This document shows, in pieces, positions 24,764 to 32,405 of a stretch of DNA of 64,000 nucleotides. Each line of letters starts with the position of its first letter. The first letter of the stretch is position 1. The notes below the pieces were generated by a model. It made no database searches. It was given only the letters and a program-made list of their open reading frames with translations, and was not told the origin of the DNA. Source of the DNA: Kingella oralis (GTDB lineage: Bacteria > Pseudomonadota > Gammaproteobacteria > Burkholderiales > Neisseriaceae); NCBI RefSeq assembly GCF_014054985.1, contig NZ_CP059569.1, positions 682,001 through 746,000 of the forward strand, written 5' to 3'. The position numbers were made by a program, and so were the translations under genes.

Positions 24764-24839
24764 TTGTATGGATGCAATGGGTTGGCACGCATTACAGGCG
24801 CGGGCGCGATGGTGGGCAGCCTGAAATAGTTATGCGCGT

Positions 24840-24887
24840 GGGGTGCAGGGGCTTGCCCCTGCTCGTGGTAGGCGGCGAAACGCCTGC
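24840..24887 (-). repeat. 48-bp perfect dispersed repeat, copy 1
   Basis: The reverse complement is identical over 48 bp to 38121-38168. It contains an AGGGGCTTGCCCCT hairpin. Non-coding. Confidence 0.9.
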
Positions 24888-24910
24888 TCTGGCAAAATAT
24901 TGGCGTGCTA

Positions 24911-24954
24911 AAAGGCAGCCTGAAACGGTATTTATCCATTTTCAGGCTGCCTTT
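24911..24954 (-). terminator. DUS inverted-pair terminator after trhP
   Basis: 15-bp arms at 24911-24925 and 24940-24954, just beyond the trhP stop codon. Confidence 0.7.
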
Positions 24955-24967
24955 TGCTGCGCTATGC

Positions 24968-26365
24968 CTATCCGCCGCAGCCACTCGTTGCCACGGATAC
25001 GCTGCCATCACTCTGAATCACCCTTGCCACCAACGCTTTCTCTCGCCCCTGCATATTTGGAATCTGCACCTGAATGCCGTTGCCCGCCGCCACGTCCACA
25101 AACTCGTTTTTGCGTTTCATTTGGTCTAACACAATCAGCTGATTACCGCGCGGATGGATGATTTCCAGCGTATCGCCCAGCGCAAAGCGGTTTTTCACGT
25201 CCACCGTTGCCCAGCCGTCGGCGTCCACTTCGCGGATTTGCCCGACAAACTGGCTTTGCTTGGCGATGGAATGCCCGTAAAGATAATTTTGGTATTCCTG
25301 CGTTTGGTGGCGTTCCAAAAAGCCGCTGGTGTAGCCGCGGTTGGCTAGCCCTTCCAATTCGGCGAGCAGGCTGTAATCGAAGGGGCGGCCGGCCACGGCA
25401 TCGTCAATCGCTTTGCGGTAGGACTGGGCGACGCGGGCAACGTAGTAAACCGATTTGGTGCGCCCTTCCACTTTCAGGCTGTCCACGCCGATTTCGGCAA
25501 GTTTGGCCACCTGCTCGATGGCACGCAGGTCTTTGGAATTCATGATGTAGGTGCCGTGTTCGTCTTCCATAATCGGCATGAGTTCGCCGGGGCGGTTGCT
25601 CTCTTCAATCAGGAAAACTTTGTTGGCGGCGGGGTGGCGCTGCTGGCCGTTGATGCCTTCAAAGGCGGCGTTGGCTTCTTCTTGGGCGGCCTGAAAATTG
25701 AAGCCGCTGAGTGCTTTTACATCGCCCATTTCGTCCGTTTCCGTGTCGTGGACTTTGTAGTCCCAGCGGCAGGAATTGGTGCAAGTGCCTTGGTTGGGGT
25801 CGCGGTGGTTGAAGTAGCCCGAAAGCAGGCAGCGGCCGGAATAGGCGATGCACAATGCGCCGTGCACGAACACTTCCAGTTCGATGTCGGGGCATTCTTG
25901 GCGGATTTCGGCGATTTCGTCCATGCTCAATTCGCGCGACAGGATGATGCGTTCCACGCCGATGTTTTGCCAAAATTTCACGCCCCAATAGTTGGTGGTG
26001 TTGGCCTGCACGGACAGGTGCACGGGCATGTCGGGGTATTTGTCGCGCACTTCCATAATTAAACCGGGGTCGGCCATGATGAGCGCGTCGGGCTTCATGG
26101 CGATAAGGGGCTGCATGTCGGCGTGGAAGGTTTTGAGCTTGCTGTTGTGCGGCAGGGTGTTCACGGTGAGGTAGAATTTTTTGCCGCGCGCGTGGGCTTC
26201 GCTGATGCCTTGTTGTAGCACGTCCAGCTTGGCGAATTCGTTGTTGCGGGCGCGCAGGGAGTAGCGTGGGCTGCCTGCGTACACGGCATCTGCACCGAAA
26301 TTGAAGGCGGTCTGCATGCGCTCTAAGCCGCCGGCGGGAAGGAGAAGCTCGGGGGATTTTTTCAT
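24968..26365 (-). CDS. trhP: U32-family peptidase-like tRNA hydroxylation protein TrhP (YegQ)
   Basis: 465 residues from the ATG at 26365 (MKKSPELLLPAGGLERMQTA); an in-frame ATG ten codons upstream is less likely. The U32 signature is clear: FVHGALCIAYSGRCLLSGYF followed by RDPNQGTCTNSCRW, with conserved Cys residues that can bind an Fe-S cluster. Proteins of the YegQ branch act in prephenate-dependent 5-hydroxyuridine formation in tRNA; older annotation calls them collagenase-like proteases. The C-terminal barrel domain ends GREKALVARVIQSDG. It is a monocistronic gene with repeats on both sides. Confidence 0.93.
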   Translation of the reverse strand: MKKSPELLLPAGGLERMQTAFNFGADAVYAGSPRYSLRARNNEFAKLDVLQQGISEAHARGKKFYLTVNTLPHNSKLKTFHADMQPLIAMKPDALIMADPGLIMEVRDKYPDMPVHLSVQANTTNYWGVKFWQNIGVERIILSRELSMDEIAEIRQECPDIELEVFVHGALCIAYSGRCLLSGYFNHRDPNQGTCTNSCRWDYKVHDTETDEMGDVKALSGFNFQAAQEEANAAFEGINGQQRHPAANKVFLIEESNRPGELMPIMEDEHGTYIMNSKDLRAIEQVAKLAEIGVDSLKVEGRTKSVYYVARVAQSYRKAIDDAVAGRPFDYSLLAELEGLANRGYTSGFLERHQTQEYQNYLYGHSIAKQSQFVGQIREVDADGWATVDVKNRFALGDTLEIIHPRGNQLIVLDQMKRKNEFVDVAAGNGIQVQIPNMQGREKALVARVIQSDGSVSVATSGCGG

Positions 26366-26545
26366 TTTGGAATACTCTTGATGATGTTGAATCAAAGTGC
26401 GCTATTTTAGCGCGTTTATGGGTTTCAGGCTGCCTTTGTTGATGATGCAAAGGCAGCCTGAAAATGGGTTTGCGCTTTGTGGCAAGCATTGGCGGTGTAA
26501 AAGGCAGCCTGAAAACGCGGTTGTCGTTAAATCCATCGGCAGCCT

Positions 26546-26573
26546 ATGGAGCGTCGGCGGCTCGCCGACATTT
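26546..26573 (+). repeat. ATGGAGCG hairpin repeat, copy 4
   Basis: Nearly identical over 28 bp to the copy at 24533-24560. It stands alone between DUS. Confidence 0.85.
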
Positions 26574-26748
26574 TGTTTGACAACACGCGCAATGTTATTA
26601 ACTGTGCCATTGGGCGATAAATTGTGGCTGTATTATGTGTTTAGCAAAGATTTTCAGGCTGCCTTGGGCTGGAATACAAAGGCAGCCTGAAAATGGGTTG
26701 GTGCTTTATGGTTGGCTTTTGGCGTAGCTTTAACCATGCGTCTCATGC

Positions 26749-26849
26749 CGACGGGGCACTTACTTTTCTTTGCTTCGCCAAAGAAAAGAATGCTGCGTTC
26801 GGCTGGACGTAGGGGGAAAGGCAGTAGTATCAAACAGTTGTGATGGATT
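26749..26849 (+). repeat. TTACTTTC composite element, internally deleted copy
   Basis: Matches both ends of the long copy at 19551-19822, the TTACTTTTCTTTGCTTCGCC hairpin part and GAATGCTGCGTTCGGCTGGA through TTGTGATGGATTA, but lacks about 120 bp in between. Confidence 0.75.
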
Positions 26850-26868
26850 AGATACTGTATTTCGCGGC

Positions 26869-26947
26869 AAGGCAGCCTGAAAACCAATCCATCCAGTAAA
26901 AAAGCCGTTTGGCTCAACGCCAAGCGATTTTATTTTTTCAGGCTGCC
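26869..26947. repeat. DUS-bounded AAACCG-type hairpin element, copy A
   Basis: An inverted DUS pair encloses CCAATCCATCCAGTAAAAAA and a hairpin (AGCCGTTTGGC facing GCCAAGCGATTT). The same arrangement is found at 29663-29740 and a related one at 6577-6644. It may work as a terminator cassette. Confidence 0.7.
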
Positions 26948-27041
26948 ACAATCACCGCATTTTAGACTTCCCACTCCATCCCGCTACGCAAACCACCCAA
27001 ATTCCACTAGAATGCGTGTTTTTTCGTTTGCAGGATTTGTT

Positions 27042-27908
27042 ATGTTTTATTTGTTAATCAGTATATTAGCCAGCGTTTCCGTGTCGGTGTTGCTCAAAAT
27101 CGCGCGGCAAAAGCAAATCGGTTTGGCGCAAGCCATTGGTGTGAACTATGCGGTGGCGACGCTGCTTACCGCCGCACTGCTGGAACCCAACTTCGCCAAC
27201 TGGCAACAAACCCTGCTGCCGCACGCATGGCTGTTTGGCTTGCTGGGCGTGTTGCTGCCCAGCGTGTTTGTGATTATGGGCAAGGCGGTGCAACACGCGG
27301 GGATTGTGAAATCGGATGCGGCGCAGCGCTTGTCGCTGTTTTTGCCTGTGCTGGCGGCGTTCACGTTGTTTGGCGAAACGCTCACGCCGCATCGGGCGGC
27401 GGGCTTGCTGCTGGCGTTTGCCGCGCTGGCGTGTTTGTTGATTAAGCCGCAGAAAACGGCACTTTCTGGCTCAGGCAGCCTGAAAGAACAGATTGCCTGC
27501 CTGCTCGGCGTGTGGCTGGGCTACGGCGTGATTGATATTTTGTTTAAACAGCTTTCCAAAACGGCGGGCACGGGCAGCAATTTGTTGGTGATGTTTGCAC
27601 TGGCAGGCGTGTTGATGGCGGGGTATTTGCTGGCGCAGAAAACGCGCTGGACACGCGCCGACATCATCGGCGGCATGGTTTTAGGCAGCCTGAATTTTGT
27701 GAATATTTTGTTTTATTTGAAAGCCCATCGCGCATTCAGCGGCAACCCCACGCTGGTGTTCGCCGGTATGAACATGGGCGTGATTGCGCTGGGCGCGCTG
27801 GTGGGTGCGGGCGTGTTTAAAGAAAAATTGAGCGCGTTGAATATCGCGGGCGTGCTGCTGGCGTTGGCGGCGGTGGGGTGTTTGTTTTATGGGGTGGGGT
27901 GGTTTTGA
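27042..27908 (+). CDS. DMT-superfamily (EamA-like) transporter
   Basis: 288 residues from the ATG at 27042, which has a ribosome site (AGGA, 7 bases upstream); a frame start at 27012 lacks one. Ten hydrophobic segments in two EamA-type halves are seen, starting MFYLLISILASVSVSVLLKIARQKQIGL, with the duplicated second half from about residue 155. Members export small metabolites or drugs; the substrate here is unknown. Two DUS are inside the coding region (SGSLKEQ and LGSLNFV). A DUS terminator follows. Confidence 0.85.
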   Translation: MFYLLISILASVSVSVLLKIARQKQIGLAQAIGVNYAVATLLTAALLEPNFANWQQTLLPHAWLFGLLGVLLPSVFVIMGKAVQHAGIVKSDAAQRLSLFLPVLAAFTLFGETLTPHRAAGLLLAFAALACLLIKPQKTALSGSGSLKEQIACLLGVWLGYGVIDILFKQLSKTAGTGSNLLVMFALAGVLMAGYLLAQKTRWTRADIIGGMVLGSLNFVNILFYLKAHRAFSGNPTLVFAGMNMGVIALGALVGAGVFKEKLSALNIAGVLLALAAVGCLFYGVGWF

Positions 27909-27927
27909 TTTTGCTGTGCCGTTAGGT

Positions 27928-27964
27928 TTTCAGGCTGCCTAATCGGGGATGAGGCAGCCTGAAA
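27928..27964 (+). terminator. DUS inverted-pair terminator
   Basis: 13-bp arms at 27928-27940 and 27952-27964, about 20 bases after the transporter stop codon. A further opposed DUS pair spans about 27994-28030. Confidence 0.7.
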
Positions 27965-28040
27965 TCAATCTTGATTATTTTGTTAAACCTTGCGGCAGCC
28001 TGAAAAGCCAACCCTATTTTCAGGCTGCCTATTGTGCGAG

Positions 28041-28290
28041 ATGGAAACCATGCCCATTCGTTCCCCAATCAATAATCGTGTTGAATTTATCGCTTTTTTG
28101 AGTCAGTTGATTGCCGAGCAGCAAGCGGGTGGATTTGCCAACAACACGCTGCCTGATTACCTTGCCGCGTTCAAATTTTGCCGAGGATTATGACGGTTTT
28201 TGCGCCCGCCTTGCCGATGCGCCCGACCCCGAAGCCGCCGGTTGGCAAGCGGTTGCCGATATGCTGGCGGCTGCGGCTGTTTATGAATAA
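28041..28290 (+). pseudogene. Small unknown gene broken by a one-base frameshift
   Basis: An ATG at 28041 (or 28050) reads NNRVEFIAFLSQLIAEQQAG and on to LPDYLAAF, then leaves frame near 28170-28176 and stops. Shifting frame restores SNFAEDYDGFCARLADAPDP and on to ADMLAAAAVYE before a stop at 28288-28290 that overlaps a DUS. The intact product would be about 80 residues, acidic and helical. The composition and ending resemble small immunity-like or DUF proteins, but I do not recognise a family. It may be decay or a base-calling error. Confidence 0.6.
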
Positions 28291-28329
28291 GGCAGCCTGA
28301 AATATGAAAAACGCATTTTCAGGCTGCCT
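28289..28329. terminator. Bidirectional DUS terminator
   Basis: Arms at about 28289-28303 and 28315-28329, between the broken small gene and convergent trpB. Confidence 0.75.
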
Positions 28330-28343
28330 CATTGTTCGCAAAA

Positions 28344-29546
28344 CTAAATCTCAATTCCTTTCAGCTTCGCCACGGTGTTGATGTCTTTATCTCCGCGCCC
28401 TGATAGGTTCACCAAAATCACTTGGTCTTTGCCCATTTTTGGCGCGTTTTCTACTGCCCATGCCAGCGCGTGGCTGCTTTCCAGTGCAGGGATGATGCCT
28501 TCGTATAAGCATAGTAAATCAAAGGCTTGCAAGGCGGCTTCGTCGTTGGCAACGGTGTATTCCACGCGCTTGATGTCGTGCAGATGGCTGTGTTCGGGGC
28601 CGATACCAGGGTAGTCCAAGCCTGCGGATACGGAGTGCGTGCCGAGGATTTGCCCGTTGTCGTCTTGCATCAAATAACTGCGAAAGCCGTGCAGCACGCC
28701 GATGGGGGCGTGGGATGAGATGGGCGCGGCGTGGCTGGCGGTGTGGATGCCCAAGCCGCCTGCTTCTACGCCAACTAGGCGGGTTTGCGTTTCGGCGATA
28801 TAGGGGTGGAACAGCCCGATGGCGTTGGAGCCGCCGCCCACGCAGGCAACGGCAACATCAGGCTGCCGCCCGATGGCTTCTTGCATTTGCGCTTGGGCTT
28901 CGCGCCCGATGACGCATTGAAAATCGCGCACCATTTCGGGATAGGGCGCGGGACCGGCGGCGGTGCCGATGATGTAGAAGGTGTCGTCCACGCGGGCAAC
29001 CCATTCGCGCATGGCTTCGTTCATTGCGTCTTTAAGCGTGCGGCTGCCGCTTTCTACGCTGACGACGTTGGCGCCTAGCAGCTTCATGCGGAACACGTTG
29101 GGGGCTTGGCGGATGATGTCGTCTGCGCCCATGTAAACATGGCATTCCATGCCAAAGCGTGCGGCGACGGTGGCGCTGGCTACGCCGTGTTGCCCTGCGC
29201 CTGTTTCGGCAATCACGCGCTTTTTGCCCATGCGGCGGGCGAGTAGGGCTTGCCCGATGGTGTTGTTGATTTTGTGTGCGCCTGTGTGGTTCAGGTCTTC
29301 GCGTTTGAGCCAGATTTGCGCGCCGCCGAGATGCTTGGACAGGCGTTCGGCGTGGTAAACGGGGCTGGGGCGGCCCACATAGTGTTTCAAATCGCGCTCA
29401 AAATCTGCCCAAAATTGCGGGTCTTGCTTGGCGGCGGCGTAGGCTTGGGCGAGTTCTTGCAGCGCGGGAATCAGCGTTTCGGCAACGTACACGCCGCCGT
29501 GTTCGCCGAAAAAGCCTTGTTCGTTGGGGGCTTGGTAGTTTTGCAT
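28344..29546 (-). CDS. trpB: Tryptophan synthase beta chain
   Basis: 400 residues, standard length. TrpB condenses indole with serine using PLP in the alpha2-beta2 complex. PLP-binding Lys92 is in LNHTGAHKINN. Also present are ETGAGQHGVASATVAA, the phosphate-binding loop VGGGSNAIG, and the C-terminal ALESSHALAWA. trpA is not adjacent; trpC is elsewhere in the window (56470-57252), in line with the dispersed trp genes of Neisseriaceae. No attenuator is seen upstream, only repeats. Confidence 0.97.
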   Translation of the reverse strand: MQNYQAPNEQGFFGEHGGVYVAETLIPALQELAQAYAAAKQDPQFWADFERDLKHYVGRPSPVYHAERLSKHLGGAQIWLKREDLNHTGAHKINNTIGQALLARRMGKKRVIAETGAGQHGVASATVAARFGMECHVYMGADDIIRQAPNVFRMKLLGANVVSVESGSRTLKDAMNEAMREWVARVDDTFYIIGTAAGPAPYPEMVRDFQCVIGREAQAQMQEAIGRQPDVAVACVGGGSNAIGLFHPYIAETQTRLVGVEAGGLGIHTASHAAPISSHAPIGVLHGFRSYLMQDDNGQILGTHSVSAGLDYPGIGPEHSHLHDIKRVEYTVANDEAALQAFDLLCLYEGIIPALESSHALAWAVENAPKMGKDQVILVNLSGRGDKDINTVAKLKGIEI

Positions 29547-29662
29547 GATGGGTTTCCTTTGGGACGATGAATGTTAAGAAAGTTTAACGGATGATAGCAT
29601 AAGGAGCGGTTTCAGGCTGCCTGTTGGGAATGGGGCAATAGTATTAAACGTAGCTGATAGAC

Positions 29663-29740
29663 TAGGCAGCCTGAAATCCAATCCATCCGGCAAAAAACCT
29701 TTTGGCAGAACACCAAACGATTTTGCATTTTCAGGCTGCC
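29663..29740. repeat. DUS-bounded AAACCG-type hairpin element, copy B
   Basis: Same order as 26869-26947: DUS, CCAATCCATCCGGCAAAAAA, hairpin ending ACGATTTTGC, then inverted DUS. It is preceded by a fragment matching the end of the TTACTTTC element. Confidence 0.7.
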
Positions 29741-29909
29741 TTTGCACCGCCCAACGGCAGCCTGAAACGCTTGCGCCACAGCAACGGAACAAGAGTGGGT
29801 ATGGCGGCGATACGCCATGTTCTGTTTCAAACTGCGCGAATGATTGGGGCAGCTTGAAAAGCAATCATCCCGTTTTGCCGTTTCAGGCTGCCTTTGCTCA
29901 ATCTGCCAT

Positions 29910-29937
29910 TTTGGCGACGAGCTGTCGCCGCTCCATT
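29910..29937 (-). repeat. ATGGAGCG hairpin repeat, copy 5
   Basis: Plus strand reads TTTGGCGACGAGCTGTCGCC then GCTCCAT; one base differs from the copy at 3090-3117. Confidence 0.8.
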
Positions 29938-30052
29938 TGGGTTTCGCTAAACGTTATTTCAGGCTGCCCCATCCCCCAAAGGCAGCCTGAAACCCGCCCT
30001 TCAATTTCCAGTATAATCCGCTTCTTTTGATTATTTAGGCAGCCTGAAAACC

Positions 30053-31498
30053 ATGCACCCCATCTCTCAAACCGTCGCGCAAAATCTGCTCCATGCCAAC
30101 CATCTTTCCGCTGAAAATCTTGCTCAATCGCTCGCCCTTATCGGCGTGCGTCATGTTGATTACGCGGATATTTATTGCCAGCGCACCGCGTTTGAAAGCT
30201 GGCATTTGGATGAAGGCATTGTGAAATCAGGCAGTTATCAGATTAACCAAGGCGTGGGCGTGCGCGCGGTGTCGGGTGAGAAAACCGCGTTTGCCTATGC
30301 CGACAGCCTAAGCGAAGATGCCATCCGCCGCGCCGCCCAAGCCGTGCGCGTGATTGGCGAAGCGGGCAACGCAACGCCTGTGCGCGTGCCAGCGCAGGTT
30401 TCAGGCTGCCCCAACGCATACGGCGCGCTCAACCCGATTGCCACGCTGGATTCGCCGCAAAAAGTCGCCCTGCTGCAAAAAGTGGAAACGCTCGCCCGCG
30501 CCGCCGACCCGCGCATCGTGCAAGTGATGGCGGGTTTAACGTGCGAACACGATATGGTTTACATCGCGCGGCTGGACGGCAAACACGCCGCCGACATCCG
30601 CCCGCTGGTGCGCCTGAGCCTCACCGTCATCGCCAAGCAGGGCGAACGGCGCGAGCAGGGCAGCGCAGGCGGCGGCGGACGCTTTGATTTGGCGTATTTT
30701 GACGACGCGAAAATCCAAGAATATGTGAACCACGCCGTCAAACAAGCGCTCACCAATCTGGAATCCCGCCCCGCCCCCGCCGGCGCGATGACCGTCGTGC
30801 TCGGCAGCGGCTGGCCGGGCATTTTGCTGCACGAAGCCGTGGGGCATGGTTTGGAAGGCGATTTCAACCGCAAGCAAACCAGCGCGTTTTCAGGGCTCAT
30901 CGGGCAGCGCGTCGCCGCCAAAGGCGTAACCGTGATTGACCAAGGCAACATCGCCGAGCGTCGTGGCAGCCTGAATATTGACGACGAAGGCAACGAAACG
31001 CAGCGCACCGTGTTGATTGAAGACGGCATCCTAACAGGCTATATGCAAGACGAAACCAATGCGCGGCTGATGGGCGCAAGCCCCACGGGCAACGGGCGGC
31101 GCGAAAGCTATTCATCCGCCCCCATGCCGCGCATGACCAACACCTTTATGGAAAACGGCACGCACGAAGCCGAAGAAATCATCGCCAGCATCGATAAAGG
31201 CATCTACGCCGTAAACTTTGGCGGCGGGCAAGTGGACATCACCAGCGGCAAATTCGTCTTCTCCGCCAGCGAAGCATGGTGGGTAGAAAACGGCAAATTA
31301 CAATACCCCGTGAAAGGCGCAACCATCATCGGCAACGGCCCCGAAGTGCTGAAACACGTTTCCATGATTGGCAACGACAGCAGCTTAGACACAGGCATCG
31401 GCGTGTGCGGCAAAGACGGGCAAAGCGTGCCCGTGGGCGTGGGGCAGCCCACGCTGCGGATTGACGCGGGGCTGACGGTGGGCGGCAGCGAGGCGTAG
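30053..31498 (+). CDS. tldD: Metalloprotease TldD
   Basis: 481 residues, full length. TldD, with its inactive partner TldE/PmbA, forms a cytosolic zinc protease that degrades unfolded peptides and processes some antitoxins and microcins. The zinc motif HEAVGH (residues 260-265) lies in GILLHEAVGHGLEGDF. Other family stretches are GSSPTGNGRRESYSSAPMPR-like sequence near residue 343 and VDITSGKFVFSASEAWWVENG near 403. The partner tldE/pmbA is not in the window. A classical intrinsic terminator follows at once. Confidence 0.96.
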   Translation: MHPISQTVAQNLLHANHLSAENLAQSLALIGVRHVDYADIYCQRTAFESWHLDEGIVKSGSYQINQGVGVRAVSGEKTAFAYADSLSEDAIRRAAQAVRVIGEAGNATPVRVPAQVSGCPNAYGALNPIATLDSPQKVALLQKVETLARAADPRIVQVMAGLTCEHDMVYIARLDGKHAADIRPLVRLSLTVIAKQGERREQGSAGGGGRFDLAYFDDAKIQEYVNHAVKQALTNLESRPAPAGAMTVVLGSGWPGILLHEAVGHGLEGDFNRKQTSAFSGLIGQRVAAKGVTVIDQGNIAERRGSLNIDDEGNETQRTVLIEDGILTGYMQDETNARLMGASPTGNGRRESYSSAPMPRMTNTFMENGTHEAEEIIASIDKGIYAVNFGGGQVDITSGKFVFSASEAWWVENGKLQYPVKGATIIGNGPEVLKHVSMIGNDSSLDTGIGVCGKDGQSVPVGVGQPTLRIDAGLTVGGSEA

Positions 31499-31506
31499 TG
31501 GAATAA

Positions 31507-31544
31507 GGCGGGCAATCGTGTGAACAAGGTTGCCCGCCGTTTTT
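31507..31544 (+). terminator. Intrinsic terminator of tldD
   Basis: GGCGGGCAA (31507-31515) and TTGCCCGCC (31530-31538) form a 9-bp stem followed by GTTTTT. The T-run merges into a DUS (31540-31554). Confidence 0.85.
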
Positions 31545-31639
31545 CAGGCTGCCTCGGATGTCGCACCCAACCCCAAAGGCAGCCTGAAAAGCCATCTCCC
31601 CATTCCAAACCCCAAACAGGAGCCCCAACCAGGAAAAGC

Positions 31640-32309
31640 AAAGAATTTATCCGCGGGCTGATGGCATACATCAAAGCGCATTACCAACACCCCCGATGCC
31701 GTGTTTTTGAAAGAAGAGCTGAAATTCAAACAGGGAAAATACGTGTACGCCTATTTGGCTTTTGAGCATTCAAGCATAGCCGAAGGGATAACGCTGCATA
31801 TTTCCGTGTACAGCAAAGAAATGGCGCGTTTTTCCACGGAAAACCCGCTCCTTTGCCCGCAGCCGTTAAAGCCGAATGATGTGGTTTTCGTGAAAAATCC
31901 CATTCAAAGCAGCGCAGACTACCACGCCCCGCCGCTCACCGTCTATCCGCACGGCGATGCCGTCAAACTGCCCGAAACAGAAGCCGAAGCCGAGCTGATT
32001 TACGCCGACGTGTTGCAGCATTTGCAGCAGTACCATATCCCCATCATCCGCGCTATTCACGAATGCAGCGCCGATACACTCAAATACTTGGCAGCGTATC
32101 CCAACGCATTCCGACTCAAAGCGCTGACCGCCGATTACATCGTCCGCCGCCACAATCTGACCGCCGATAACAAACTGGTGCAGGACTTGTTCGCCTTCGA
32201 CGACAAAGTAACCGCCAACGAAAACAGACTGTTTTCCCAACACGATTTGATTTTCGGCAACAACGAGTTTGACCAAGCCATCAAACAACGCATCATGCAG
32301 GCAGCCTGA
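31640..32309 (+). pseudogene. Unknown gene, apparently frameshifted near its 5' end
   Basis: The long frame starting at a GTG (31701) gives 202 residues, FLKEELKFKQGKYVYAYLAF and onward. In another frame just upstream is KSKEFIRGLMAYIKA, and an extra C near 31679 separates the two; joined, they read MAYIKA-ITNTPDAVFLKEEL. Possible starts are the ATG at 31661 or a mutated start near 31641 (AGG after a GGAG site). No signal peptide or named domain is seen; the acidic, Tyr-rich make-up recalls small immunity or stress proteins. The stop codon lies in a DUS (Gln-Ala-Ala-stop). It could also be functional from 31701. Confidence 0.6.
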
Positions 32310-32338
32310 AAGCCGTTTTCCCCGTTTTCAGGCTGCCT
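32299..32338. terminator. DUS inverted pair
   Basis: 13-bp arms at 32299-32311 and 32326-32338. The left arm contains the stop codon of the preceding gene. Confidence 0.7.
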
Positions 32339-32340
32339 TG

Positions 32341-32352
32341 ATGCCGTCTGAA
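32341..32352 (+). other. Exact classical Neisseria-type DUS (ATGCCGTCTGAA)
   Basis: A perfect 12-mer of the Neisseria AT-DUS dialect, the only one I find in a window dominated by the AGGCAGCCTGAA dialect. It sits between two small unknown genes and next to Kingella-type DUS on both sides. Confidence 0.9.
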
Positions 32353-32405
32353 ACCCCAAAGGCAGCCTGAAAACCACGCCCAACCCAATCCACCGAAAGC
32401 TAACC

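Larger units (their letters stand above)
24366..24967. other. Long intergenic gap (602 bp) made of repeats
   Basis: No gene is supported. In order: DUS near 24396-24408, a DUS inverted pair (24485-24524), an ATGGAGCG hairpin repeat (24533-24560), a MITE-like element (24567-24763), a near-DUS (about 24815-24826), a 48-bp repeat (24840-24887), and the trhP terminator (24911-24954). Confidence 0.75.
26366..27041. other. Long divergent intergenic gap (676 bp) of repeats
   Basis: Lies between divergent trhP and the DMT transporter gene. No gene is supported. It holds DUS pairs at 26423-26463 and 26650-26694, a single DUS near 26502-26514, an ATGGAGCG repeat (26546-26573), a short copy of the TTACTTTC element (26749-26849), and a DUS-bounded hairpin element (26869-26947). 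Confidence 0.75.
29547..30052. other. Divergent intergenic gap (506 bp) between trpB and tldD, mostly repeats
   Basis: No gene is supported. It holds a DUS near 29610-29622, a short TTACTTTC-element remnant (29635-29664), a DUS-bounded hairpin element (29663-29740), further DUS at about 29757-29768, 29879-29893, 29956-29968, 29980-29993 and 30036-30050, and an ATGGAGCG hairpin repeat (29910-29937). Confidence 0.7.
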
